Positions 53,784-63,336 of a DNA stretch of 64,000 nucleotides are shown piece by piece; position 1 is the first letter of the stretch, and each line of letters opens with the position of its first letter. Under the pieces are notes generated by a model. It worked only from the letters and a program-made list of their open reading frames with translations, was not told the DNA's origin and made no database searches. The DNA is taken from the NCBI GenBank assembly GCA_963730005.1, contig CAVSPO010000028.1, forward strand, positions 278,912 through 342,911, given 5' to 3'. The stretch comes from CAVSPO01 sp963730005. GTDB lineage: Bacteria > Actinomycetota > Actinomycetes > Propionibacteriales > Propionibacteriaceae. A program made the translations under genes and the position numbers.

Positions 53784-54371
53784 ATGGACGTGCTGATCCT
53801 CGCCGGGGGTGGTGGCAGACGCCTCGGCGGGGTCTCCAAGGCCGACCTCATGCTCGACGGGCGACGGCTGCTCGACCACCTTCTGGACGACTTGGCCCAG
53901 CTGACGGCCGAGGGCGTCCAGATCGATCGTGTCGTGGTGGTCGGACCCGCCTCGGTGGCGGTGCCACCAGGGGTTGTGCGCACTCTGGAGGATCCCCCGG
54001 ACGGGGGGCCGGCTGCCGGCCTGGGGGCTGGGCTGGCGGCCCTCGACGAGCCTGCGGACGACGGGCTGGTGGCGGTGCTGAGCTGCGACGCGCCACACGC
54101 CGCCCGGGCGCTCGTCCTGCTGCGCGCCCGTTTCCGGTCGGACGGGGCGGTGGCACAGTCGGCCGACGGACGCCCGCAGCACCTGCTGGGCGTCTACTCA
54201 CAGGCGGCGCTGCGTCGACGAATCACCGACGAAGCGGGCGCCCGGAACATGGCGGTGGCCCGGTTGGTGGCGCCACTGGCACTGACGGTCGTCGAACTGC
54301 CCGCGGGCTACGACCGCGACGTCGACACCTGGGACGACCTGGCAGCGCTGCGCCACCACGCCCGCCAGTAA
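53784..54371 (+). CDS. MobA-like molybdenum cofactor guanylyltransferase / NTP transferase
   Basis: 195 residues. MDVLILAGGGGRRLGGVSKADL holds the nucleotide-binding LAGGxxxRxGxxK loop (split here: LAGGGGRRLGG, SKADL), and VLSCDAPHAARAL carries the metal Asp. RPQHLLGVYSQAALR is also typical of MobA. It probably links GMP to molybdopterin. Other moco genes are not seen nearby, so a different nucleotidyltransfer is possible. The gene is divergent from iclR and followed after 10 bp by the NrtR-like gene. Confidence 0.75.
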   Translation: MDVLILAGGGGRRLGGVSKADLMLDGRRLLDHLLDDLAQLTAEGVQIDRVVVVGPASVAVPPGVVRTLEDPPDGGPAAGLGAGLAALDEPADDGLVAVLSCDAPHAARALVLLRARFRSDGAVAQSADGRPQHLLGVYSQAALRRRITDEAGARNMAVARLVAPLALTVVELPAGYDRDVDTWDDLAALRHHARQ

Positions 54372-54381
54372 GCTTCGGTGC

Positions 54382-55092
54382 ATGCCCCGCCCGCCGTTGC
54401 GTGACGCCCAGGGCGTCGCCCACTACCGCCACGAGGCGATCGCCGTCGTGTTGCAGGTGCGAGGTGTCGGCACTGACGCCCGGCTCGGCGTGTTTGCCTG
54501 GCAGCGGCACCGCGACCCCTACCAGGGGTTGTGGGCGTTGCCCAGCGGCCCGGTCGAGGTGGACGAGACGCTCGACGAGTGCCTGCAACGCCATCTCGCC
54601 ACCAAGCTCGACCTGGACGACCTGAAGCACCTGGAGCAGCTCGAGACCCTGAGCGACCCGGCACGCGACCCTTTCGAACGCACCATCGCCACGGCCTACC
54701 TGGCGTTGGAGCCGTGGGACCCGGAGCCGGCCACGCTGTCCAACGCCAGTTGGTTCGCCGTGGACGACCTGCCGCCCCTGGCCTTCGACCACGCCCGCAT
54801 CGTTGCCGCCGGTGTCGACCGGCTGCGCAGCAAGCTCTCCTACACGAATCTCGGGTTCGCTCTTGCCCCAGGGGAGTTCACGCTGGCCGGCCTGCGGGAC
54901 ATCTACGCCGCGGCCCTCGGCTACGGCGTCTCGGTGACGAATCTGCAGCGCGTCCTGGTACGGCGCGGTCAGCTCGAGCCCACCGGGGAGATCTCCGCCA
55001 CCGGGCCCCAGGGTGGACGCCCCGCCCGCCTGTTCCGGTTCACCGACCAGAGCCTGACCATCACCGACCCCTTTGCTGTCCTCCGGCCGTAG
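54382..55092 (+). CDS. NrtR-like regulator: Nudix domain with degenerate box plus winged HTH
   Basis: 236 residues. The N-terminal Nudix fold (about 15-140) has GLWALPSGPVEVDETLDECLQ (split). The Nudix box keeps Gly56, Glu62 and Arg70, but the REUXEE part reads RHLATK, so the metal-binding glutamates are gone and hydrolysis is unlikely. The C-terminal ~75 residues (FTLAGLRDIYAAALGYGV, TNLQRVLVRRG) are the winged helix of NrtR. NrtR proteins repress NAD-synthesis or salvage genes and bind ADP-ribose. Targets are not next door. Confidence 0.85.
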   Translation: MPRPPLRDAQGVAHYRHEAIAVVLQVRGVGTDARLGVFAWQRHRDPYQGLWALPSGPVEVDETLDECLQRHLATKLDLDDLKHLEQLETLSDPARDPFERTIATAYLALEPWDPEPATLSNASWFAVDDLPPLAFDHARIVAAGVDRLRSKLSYTNLGFALAPGEFTLAGLRDIYAAALGYGVSVTNLQRVLVRRGQLEPTGEISATGPQGGRPARLFRFTDQSLTITDPFAVLRP

Positions 55093-55113
55093 GGGGTAGG
55101 GGAGTCACTTTTC

Positions 55114-55178
55114 TAACTCGGGTCTATTCGGTCGGGAACCGCCTATATGGACCTTCCCGACCGAATAGGCACAAGTTA
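55114..55178. repeat. Dispersed palindromic repeat, copy C
   Basis: Arms TAACTCGGGTCTATTCGG / CCGAATAGGCACAAGTTA around TCGGGAA..TTCCCGA; 22 of 25 positions pair; 65 bp. It lies between the convergent NrtR-like gene and a small minus-strand gene. Confidence 0.85.
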
Positions 55179-55207
55179 AAAACCTGCCGGCGGCAGAACC
55201 GGGCCGA

Positions 55208-55423
55208 TCAGCCCCTCATCTCGTCGGTGACCTCGTCCGTGCCCGCATCAAAGCGCGCGGGGCGCAGGATCGACCGCGCCACGTTGTAGTAGCCGAAATC
55301 GTCGAGCATCTTGGCGGCCTCTTCGTCGGTCAGCCCGTAGGCGTGGGCGAGCATCCGCACGTTTTCGGTGTAGAAGGCATGCAGGCGGTTGACCCCCCGC
55401 AGGAAGTCCAGCCGTTCGGCCAT
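55208..55423 (-). CDS. Small conserved protein, unknown
   Basis: 71 residues from the ATG at 55423, with AAGGGG upstream. MAERLDFLRGVNRLHAFYTE and NVRMLAHAYGLTDEEAAKML predict an all-helical small protein. The LTDEEAAKMLDDFGYYNVAR segment suggests a UBA/HTH-like helix pair. No family recognised. Codon usage is normal and the ribosome site is good, so it is probably real. Confidence 0.6.
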   Translation of the reverse strand: MAERLDFLRGVNRLHAFYTENVRMLAHAYGLTDEEAAKMLDDFGYYNVARSILRPARFDAGTDEVTDEMRG

Positions 55424-55657
55424 GGTGTCCCCTTCGTCGGCCCCGATTTCCTGACTGTTCCGTTGGCCGGTCCTGTCGTCTCCAGTCTGTCGCATCGGGA
55501 ACGGAAACGCTCAGCGGTTCGCACGAAACGCTCTTCACTCGGGAGTTGACCAGGCCGGTGTCCGGTCCCCGGCGCGGGTTCCCGGGGCCGCGCCATAATG
55601 GGGGTGTAGTGCCTGCCGCGCGGCGGGCAGCCGTCGAGGTGGGGGGAGGGTGGCGTC

Positions 55658-58637
55658 GTGAAGTTCCCGCTGTTCGGCCACGCCACCACCGACCACGGCG
55701 ACCAGATCCGTGGCCTGTTGGCCCAGGCCGAAAGCCTTGAAGGTCCCGAGAAGATCCCGTTGTTGCGCAGGGCGGTGGCACTGGCGGACGACAGCCACGA
55801 CGAGGAGCTGGGGGTCGCCGCCCGGCTGCCGCTGGTGCAGGCCTACCAGTTCACCGGCCAGCGACGCATCCTCGTCGAGCCGCTGTTGTGGCTGCTGTCC
55901 TGCTGGGATCGCGAGGACACCAAATGGTGGACCCAGGAGCAGACCTTCCAGGTGCTCTGGCAGAACAAGTGGCTGATCTCGTCCATGATCGCTTCCCCTG
56001 ACTTCTCCGCGACGCGGATCCGGCAGCAGTTGCGGGCGATGTCGCGCCGCTACGAGCGGGCCCACGTCGGCCTGGAGCCGGTGCTCGCCATGACGTGGCG
56101 GGTGGACGCGCACGTGCACGGCCACGTCGCCAGTGAGGGGTCCTTCGAGGCTTGGGTGGCCGCTGAGCGCACCCAGTTGTCCGATTGCGCCGCCTGCGTT
56201 GCTGCCGAGCGTGCCGACCACCTGGCCCAGCTCGGGCGGCACGGGGAGGCCGTCGATGAGGCCACCGAATGGCTGCTGCCCGGGGCGGCCGGTTGTGAGG
56301 CCCAGCCGTCGGGCGTCGTTGCCAGCGTCGTCGAGTCATTGCTGGAGACCGGCCGCATCGCCCAGGGCACGTCCCAGCACCTGCGGGGCCGCAGGCTGGC
56401 CTGGGCTGACCTGGCGTTCTTCTTCTCCGACACGGCGGCAGTGCTGCGCACCTGCGCGCGCACCGGCAACCTGCGTCGCGGGCTTCGGCTGTTCGGCCAG
56501 GCCCTGCCGCAGCTCGACACGGCCACTTCGCTGGCCCAGTTGGAGTGGGCTGGGTCGGCAACGTTGCTGTTGGGCAAGGCGTCGGCAGCGGGTCTGGGCG
56601 GCGAGCTGATCCCCGGTGACACCTCGGGGCGCACCGTCGAGCAGGAGCGGGCCAGGCTCGGGCATCTGGCGCTCGGGCTGGCCGCCCAGTTCGACGAACG
56701 CAACCGCACCCAGAGTGTCTCCCAGCGACTCCAGAGGGTCATGCAGTCGACCGATCTGCCGCGCTTGGCGCTGGACGCCGTCGAGCCGGAGGAGCCGGAC
56801 GACCCGCCGTTGGCCCTCTGGAACGAGACCCCGTTCGCGCCGGGCGTCGACGACGTCGACCAGCTGTCGTTGCCCGACCTTGCTGCCCGCAGTGACGAGG
56901 TGTATCGCTGGGGAGGCTGGGCCAACCGGCAAACCGTCGTCGCGTGTTGGCGAGCCCGCCGCGAGTCCGAGCTGGCCGGCGCTGGCCGCCGCCGAACTGC
57001 CGCCGGCGCTGGCCGCCGCCGACCCGGAGCAGCTGCGTGCCGTGGCCGTTCTGGAGTACCTGCTCTACTGGGCCGGCCCCGGGCGTTCGGACCTGGCGCG
57101 GCAGCACGTGGAGGCGGCCATCCAGGCTTGCCGGGCGGCCGGCGACGAGGTCGAGGCGCAGCTGCTGGAAACGCGGCTCGCCCACGACGCCGGTGAGGAC
57201 GACGCGATGGCTGCCGCCGTCGCCCGCGTCGACGGTCTGGGCGCCACGCCCGCGCAGCGGATCCGGGCCCGTTCGATCGCCCAGCAGGGCGTCGACGACG
57301 AGACCAACGTCCGGTTCGTCCGCGAGGCCCTGGCGCTGGCGGGGGATCCTCACACCCTGGACCCGCAGACCCGGATGCGGCTGGCTGTCATGTTGAGCGC
57401 CCAGCCCGTCGATTCGCCGCAGCAGGGCATCGACCTGCTGCAGCAGGCGGGCGACCTGCTGAGCCTGGGCGAGTTCCCGCAGGTGCAGACGGTGCTGATC
57501 TCCCGCGGCGCCTACCTGCGGCAGGCCATCGACCCTGAGGTGCCGGTGGAGCAGGGGTTGCGCGAGGCGCTGCAGCTGGCCCGCGAGGCCGGGGAGCCGG
57601 GCCCGTGGGGGGACGCCGCCTACCTGTTGGCCGGGGCGCTGCTGTCGTCCGACGACGAGAACGCCGAGGGCATCCGGCTGCTGCGTCAGGTGGCGCAGGC
57701 CGCGGACGTGACCGGCAGCTTTGAGCGGGCCTGCGACGCCCGCGGCGCGCTGATGGAGCAGTTGTGGTCGACGTCGGATTCCGAGCTGGCCGCCGAGGTG
57801 TTCAGCCTGGTCGGCGACGAACTGTCGGACGAGCGGATGCCTGGGCGCGTCCACGGGCGGGCAAGGCAGGATGCCCTGGCCGGCCGCGGTCGCTTCTACA
57901 GCGTGGCCGCCGAGGTGCACGACAACCTCGGTGACGTCGAGACGGCCGCCCGGCTGCACCGGCTGGCGCTGCAGGACCTCGAGGAGCTGGGCGAGGTCGA
58001 CAAGGTCGCGCAGGCCCGCGCCGCGCTGGCCGGGCATCTGGTGCGCGTCGATGCGCTGGAATCGTTGCGCGAGTTCGACCGCGCCAACCAGTTGGCCGTG
58101 GGGTCTCAGGAGTTGCGCCTGCAGTTGGTGATCGCGCGGGAGCGGATCCAGGCCGTGTTGAACGCCGACGGGCCTGACGCGGCGCTGCTGGCTCTCGACG
58201 AGGCGCAGGCCGTGAACGACCGCATCGAGACCCAGCTGTTGCTGGAGCCCGAGTTGCGTGAGCAGGTGCCCTGGGACTTCGACGAGGAGCGCGGCGAGCT
58301 GCTGCAGATGCGGGTGCGGGTGCTGCGCATCGGCGAACGTTCGCAGGAGGCGCTGCCGCTGATCAACCACGTCGTCGACGACCTGCGCAGCCGCGGCCGG
58401 GACCGCGACGCCCTGGTGGCGCGGGTGTTGCGCGGCGAGGTGTTGATGGACCTGGACCAGCGGGCCAACTCGCTGGCCGAGTTCCGGCAGGCCTGTCTGG
58501 AGGCGCAAGCCTTGGGGGATGAGCAGATCGCCCGCTTCTCGGCGGCCTCGGGGGCGTCGCGTCTGGAGGAGCTGGACCAGGAGGACGAGGCCCGCCAGTT
58601 CTGGCAGGGGCTGTTCCCCGAGACCGGCGAGGACTAG
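55658..58637 (+). pseudogene. Large helical-repeat (TPR-like) protein gene split by a one-base frameshift
   Basis: One gene of about 990 codons read in two frames. GTG start at 55658 behind GGGGGGAGGG. The first frame runs through DEVYRWGGWANRQ; the second continues RVGEPAASPSWPALAAAELP to 58637. Removing one A from the AAA at 56931-56933 joins them (WANRQPSSRVGEP). The protein is all-helical and rich in Ala/Leu/Glu with degenerate TPR-like pairs, e.g. AARLHRLALQDLEELGEVDK and ARAALAGHLVRVDALESLRE. No catalytic domain or signal peptide is seen. It probably serves as a scaffold; function unknown. Called a pseudogene only because the given sequence is frameshifted. Confidence 0.7.
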
Positions 58638-59251
58638 CGGTAGTCCGCGCGCAGGTTGGCCGAGGAGCGGCGCCGCGCCTGGGAGGCGATGCCGGCAACG
58701 ACCAGGATCAGGTAGACCACGCCCAGCCACGGGTTCCCGTCGAGCGTCGGGGCCACGGCGTCCGGTTCGAGGTGTGAAACAGGCAGCAGGCCCAGCAGCA
58801 CCGCGATGCCGGTCACGATTGCCGAAGCGCCGCCGAAGGCTGCCGCGACGATGAGCAGCACTGCCGGCAGGTTGGTCGCGAGCGCGATGACGACCAGCAG
58901 CAGCCCCCCGACGAGCCCGGACACGCCGAGTGCCCACGCGGGCAGCCCGAGCGGGCCGACAACGGCGGTACCCAGCCCGTAGCCCACCGACCCCATCGTG
59001 AGGACGACCGCCGCCGCATAGAACACGTACGCCAGCCAGGCCAGCAGCAAGGCGGCCGCGATCGCCCCCGCCCAGGCCACGGGCCCGTCGAGGAGCGGCT
59101 GTTGGGTGAACCCGGCGACCAACGCGGCACCCAGCGCGAAGCCGACGAACCCGGCCCACAGGCTGATCATGGTGCGCATGGCCAGGTAGCCGCGGAAACA
59201 GAAGATGGCCCCCGCCACGATGGCGATGACTCCCACGATGACATCAGTCAC
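58634..59251 (-). CDS. DUF4203/TMEM198-like membrane protein
   Basis: 205 residues from the GTG at 59251, which has GAGGGGGGACC upstream. About seven membrane helices: GVIAIVAGAIFCFRGYLAMR, LWAGFVGFALGAALVAG and others. The pattern of seven helices with a Gly-rich first pair resembles the TM7S3/TMEM198 (DUF4203) group. Role unknown. Its 3' end overlaps the end of the large helical-repeat gene by 4 bp. Confidence 0.65.
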   Translation of the reverse strand: MTDVIVGVIAIVAGAIFCFRGYLAMRTMISLWAGFVGFALGAALVAGFTQQPLLDGPVAWAGAIAAALLLAWLAYVFYAAAVVLTMGSVGYGLGTAVVGPLGLPAWALGVSGLVGGLLLVVIALATNLPAVLLIVAAAFGGASAIVTGIAVLLGLLPVSHLEPDAVAPTLDGNPWLGVVYLILVVAGIASQARRRSSANLRADYR

Positions 59252-59406
59252 GGTCCCCCCTCGGTCGACGCCATCAGCGTACCCATCCCTTGGGCGGCCG
59301 AGCCCCGACCGGGAACGAGCCACCCTGGCGGGCCCGCGTCCCGCCAACGTCGCGCGGTTCGGCAATCATTGGGGGTGTCACGCAAGGCCGCGAAGGGGAG
59401 CAGCAG

Positions 59407-60063
59407 ATGAGCGAGTACACGGACGACGAGGTGCCCGGGGTCGGCGGACAGCGGTCGGTCCCGAGCAGGTGGGGGTTCTTTGCTGCGATCATCCTCTCCC
59501 TGGCCACGCTGTTGTCCGCCTGGACGGGCTACGAGGCGTCCCGGTGGGGCTCCGAGTACAGCAAGCAGGGCAATGCGGCTACGGTGGCGCGCATCGAGGC
59601 GGTCAACGCCGCCGAGCTGGCCAACCGGCAGCTGACGATTGACGTGCTGCTCTTCTCGGACTGGCTACAGGCGGAGGCCGAAGGGAACGCACAGGTCGCC
59701 GACGTGATCAGGGTGCACTTCCGGCCCGAGTTCGTGCCTTTCTTCGACCAGTGGCTGGCCACCTCGAAGGACGGCGGGATCCCCGCCGGCACGCCGTTCG
59801 ACCTGGATTACCGGCTGGCCGCCGAGGTCGAGGCAGGCAGGCTCCGCGAGGACGCCGCCCAAGCCTCGCTCAAGGCGGACCACGCCAACGAGACCTCGGA
59901 CAACTACGTGGGCGCCGCCGTGCTCTACGCGTCGGTGCTGTTCCTTGCGGGCATCTCCTCGAAGATCTCCGGCACTCGGGCCCAGCACCTGACGATCGTG
60001 TTGAGCGGCGTCGCCTTCGTCGTCGCGGTGTTCTTCACGTTCAGGCTGCCCATCATCGTGTGA
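59407..60063 (+). CDS. Membrane protein, unknown
   Basis: 218 residues from the ATG at 59407 (GAAGGGGAG upstream). One N-terminal helix (FFAAIILSLATLLSAWTGYEA), a ~110-residue extracytoplasmic/coiled portion rich in Ala/Glu (ASRWGSEYSKQGNAATVARIE), and two C-terminal helices. The W-x-x-Y-x-A-x-R arrangement after helix 1 is reminiscent of DUF4337-type proteins but I am not sure. It stands upstream of pntA without overlap. Confidence 0.6.
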   Translation: MSEYTDDEVPGVGGQRSVPSRWGFFAAIILSLATLLSAWTGYEASRWGSEYSKQGNAATVARIEAVNAAELANRQLTIDVLLFSDWLQAEAEGNAQVADVIRVHFRPEFVPFFDQWLATSKDGGIPAGTPFDLDYRLAAEVEAGRLREDAAQASLKADHANETSDNYVGAAVLYASVLFLAGISSKISGTRAQHLTIVLSGVAFVVAVFFTFRLPIIV

Positions 60064-60183
60064 CCTCCTTTCGGCTGGACGTTCCACGTGAGCGCAGGGG
60101 TGACGCCAGCCTGACCGTCACGACAGAAGTGCCGGGATGCGACCAGCGACAGGAGTTCGTCACGTGGCGGCTAAGTTGGCCCT

Positions 60184-61716
60184 GTGAAAATTGGAATCCC
60201 TCGGGAAACACTCGCCGGTGAGAACCGCGTGTCAGCAACCCCGAAGACGGTCCAGCAGCTCATCAAGCTCGGCTACGACATCGTGGTCGAACAGGGGGCG
60301 GGCGCCAACGCCTCGTTCCCCGACACTGCCTACGAGGAGGCCGGGGCGACCATCGTCGACACCGCCGCCGCCTGGGGCGCCGACATCGTCTTCGGAGTCA
60401 ACCAGCCCACGCCCGAGCAGGTGAAGGGTCTGCGCCGCGGCGCCCACCTGATCACGTTCCTCGCGCCGCGCCAGAACGAGCAGCTCACCCAGGAGCTGGC
60501 CGCCCAGGGCGTCACCGCCATGTCGATGGACATGGTGCCCCGCATCTCGCGCGCCCAGTCGCTGGACGCGTTGAGCTCGATGGCCAACATCTCCGGTTAC
60601 CGGGCCGTCGTCGAGGCGGCGCACGCCTTCGGTCGTTTCTTCAACGGCCAGGTGACCGCCGCCGGCAAGGTGCCGCCCGCGAAGGTGTTCGTGATCGGCA
60701 CCGGGGTGGCCGGTCTGGCCGCGCTGGGTGCGGCCAACGGTCTGGGCGCCCAGACCTTCGCCACCGACATGCGTCCCGAGACCGCCGAGCAGGTGGTGTC
60801 GATGGGCGGCACGTTCCTGAAGGTGGAGGACCCGAACGCCGAGGTCTCCACCGACGGCTACGCCAAGGAGGCCAGCGACGACTACTCCGCCCGGGCCGCC
60901 AAGCTGTACACCGAGAAGCTGCCCGAGATGGACGTGGTGGTCACCACGGCCGCCATTCCCGGCCGGCGCTCGCCGCTGCTGATCACCGCCGACATGGTGA
61001 AGTCCATGAAGCCCGGCTCGGTGATCGTCGACATGGCCGCGGCCGGTGGCGGCAACTGCGAGCTGACCCGCCCGGGTGAGTCGTTCGTCACCGACAACGG
61101 GGTCACCATCATCGGCTACACCGACCTGCCCAGCCGGCTGCCCGCCCAGTCGTCGCAGCTGTACGGCACCAACCTGGTGAACCTGATGAAGCTGCTGACG
61201 CCGGCCAAGGACGGCAACCTGGTTCTCGATTTCGACGACGAGGTGCAGCGCTCGGTCACCACCGTGCGCGACGGCGAGATCACCTTCCCGCCGCCGCAGG
61301 TCAAGGTGTCGGCTGTCCCGGTGGCCGCGGCCGCCAAGGAGGTCGTCGTCGCGACGCCGAAGCCGCCGGCCAAGTGGTACAGCGCGTTCATCAAGATCGC
61401 GGTGACGCTGCTGGTGCTGATGGGTGTGCTGAGCCTCGCCAACCTCACGTTCCTGGCCCACATCAGCGTGCTCATGCTGGCCGTGGTGATCGGCTTCTAC
61501 GTGGTGTGGGGCGTCAACCACGCGCTGCACACCCCGCTGATGAGCGTCACCAACGCCATCTCGGGCATCATCGTCGTGGGTGGCATCCTGCAGCTGCCCT
61601 CGCCGAACCCGGTGGTCCAGACCCTGGCCTTCATCGCCACCACGGTCGCCTTCATCAACATCTTCGGCGGGTTCGCTGTCTCGCAGCGGATGCTCAACAT
61701 GTTCAGGAAGGACTGA
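60184..61716 (+). CDS. pntA: NAD(P) transhydrogenase subunit alpha
   Basis: 510 residues, the same length as E. coli PntA. MKIGIPRETLAGENRVSATP opens the alanine-dehydrogenase-like domain I, and the NAD loop is GTGVAGLAALGAA. ITADMVKSMKPGSVIVDMAA is conserved. Four C-terminal membrane helices (about 395-505) form part of the proton channel. With PntB it drives NADPH formation from NADH using the proton gradient. GTG start at 60184; TAAGTT ends 6 bp upstream, so the mRNA may be leaderless. pntB follows after 2 bp. Confidence 0.95.
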   Translation: MKIGIPRETLAGENRVSATPKTVQQLIKLGYDIVVEQGAGANASFPDTAYEEAGATIVDTAAAWGADIVFGVNQPTPEQVKGLRRGAHLITFLAPRQNEQLTQELAAQGVTAMSMDMVPRISRAQSLDALSSMANISGYRAVVEAAHAFGRFFNGQVTAAGKVPPAKVFVIGTGVAGLAALGAANGLGAQTFATDMRPETAEQVVSMGGTFLKVEDPNAEVSTDGYAKEASDDYSARAAKLYTEKLPEMDVVVTTAAIPGRRSPLLITADMVKSMKPGSVIVDMAAAGGGNCELTRPGESFVTDNGVTIIGYTDLPSRLPAQSSQLYGTNLVNLMKLLTPAKDGNLVLDFDDEVQRSVTTVRDGEITFPPPQVKVSAVPVAAAAKEVVVATPKPPAKWYSAFIKIAVTLLVLMGVLSLANLTFLAHISVLMLAVVIGFYVVWGVNHALHTPLMSVTNAISGIIVVGGILQLPSPNPVVQTLAFIATTVAFINIFGGFAVSQRMLNMFRKD

Positions 61717-61718
61717 CC

Positions 61719-63179
61719 ATGACTCTGGCTACTTTCACCACGGCCGCCTACCTGATCGCGGGCCTGCTGTTCATCCTGGCCCTCAACGGGCTGTCCGACT
61801 TCACGACCGCCAAACGCGGCAACGCCTGCGGCATGCTGGGCATGATCCTGGCCCTGGTCGCCACGGTGCTCACCATCTCGAGGCCGCAGGTGGACCACAA
61901 GTACGGTGCGGCCGTCACGATCCCGGCGGCCGACCTGAAGACCTGGGGTCTGCTGGCGGCGGCGATCCTGATCGGCGCCTCGGTCGGCCTGTTCAAGGCC
62001 CGCAAGGTCGAGATGACGGGCATGCCCGAGCTGATCGCCCAGCTGCACAGCTTCGTCGGCCTGGCCGCGGTGCTGGTCGGCTTCAACGCCTACCTGCGCT
62101 TCACGGGCACGGGGGACCACGGCGGCATGTTCCACCTGAACGAGGTGTGGATCGGCATCCTGATCGGTGCCGTGACCTTCACCGGGTCGATCGTCGCCTG
62201 GGGCAAGCTGTCCGGCAAGCTCAAGTCGTCGCCCGCCCGTTTCCCGGGCGGCGCCAACCTGACGATCACGCTGCTGGTGGCGTGTGTGGTGCTGGGCGTC
62301 GCCTTCGCCGTCACGACGAGCATCTGGCTGCTGATCGCGCTGACCGTGCTGTCGCTGATCGTCGGCTACATGCTGGTGGCCGCCATCGGCGGCGCCGACA
62401 TGCCGGTGGTCATCTCGATGCTGAACAGCTACTCCGGCTGGGCGGCGGCGCTCACCGGCTTCACGCTGGGCATCGACGTGCTGATCGTCGTCGGCGCGCT
62501 GGTCGGTTCGTCCGGCGCGATCCTGTCGTACATCATGTGCCGGGCCATGAACCGCTCGTTCATCTCCGTGATCCTGGGCGGGTTCGGCGACACCCCGATC
62601 GAGGCCGGCGACGAAGCAGACCGGTGAGATCATCGAGCTGAAGGCCGACGAGGTGGCGCGGCTGCTCGAGGACGCCGACACCGTGATCATCACCCCCGGT
62701 TACGGCATGGCCGTCGCGCAGGCGCAGTACCCGGTGGCCGCCCTGACCGAGCAAGCTGCGGGCAGCCGGCAAGCAGGTCCGGTTCGCCATCCACCCGGTG
62801 GCGGGACGGCTGCCCGGCCACATGAACGTGTTGCTGGCCGAGGCCCACGTGCCCTACGACATCGTGCTCGAGATGGACGAGATCAACGACGAGTTCAAGG
62901 ACACCGACGTCACCCTGGTGATCGGCGCCAACGACACCGTCAACCCGGCCGCGATGGAGCCCGGCACCCCCATCTCGGGCATGCCGGTCTGCCACGTCTG
63001 GGAGTCGCGTCGGGTGGTCGTCTTCAAGCGCAGCATGAGCGCCGGTTACGCCGGGGTCCAGAACCCGCTGTTCTTCAAGGAGAACACGGCGATGTGCTTC
63101 GGCGACGCCAAGGCCACCGTCGAGCAGATCGTCGCGGCGCTGCCCGCTGGTTCCCGAGCAGGCGGCCATCGGTCGCTGA
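61719..63179 (+). pseudogene. pntB: NAD(P) transhydrogenase subunit beta, interrupted by three one-base insertions
   Basis: The membrane half (about 290 codons, 8-9 helices; MPVVISMLNSYSGWAAALTG) is intact in frame. The NADPH domain is split over other frames: VIITPGYGMAVAQAQYPVAAL, then GRLPGHMNVLLAEAHVPYDI, VIGANDTVNPAA and KRSMSAGYAGVQNPLFFKEN. Dropping one A at 62614-62615, one A at 62753-62754 and one T at 63151-63152 gives an uninterrupted ~485-residue PntB ending LPAGPEQAAIGR at 63179. As written, the first frame stops at 62627 and lacks the NADP-binding domain. I judge sequence errors more likely than a decayed gene. Confidence 0.85.
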
Positions 63180-63336
63180 GCGATCGGTGGCAACGAAACA
63201 CGGAGGGCCTGGGGAGTGATCCCCGGGCCCTCCGGCCGCTCACGAGGACGAAGACCGTTTTGGTTTGAGGCGCCGGGGTGTCGCAGAATGAACTAGTGTT
63301 CTATACCACCACCCCCTCGTTGAGGCTGATCCCGGC

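Noticed and set aside
56739..59159. ~800-codon minus-strand frame across the large helical-repeat gene
   Set aside because: It spans two real genes in different frames and shows shadow composition.
61719..63179. Programmed frameshifting in pntB
   Set aside because: Three shifts, none with a slippery site or downstream structure that I can see, in a gene not known to use recoding. Single-base homopolymer insertions explain them all.
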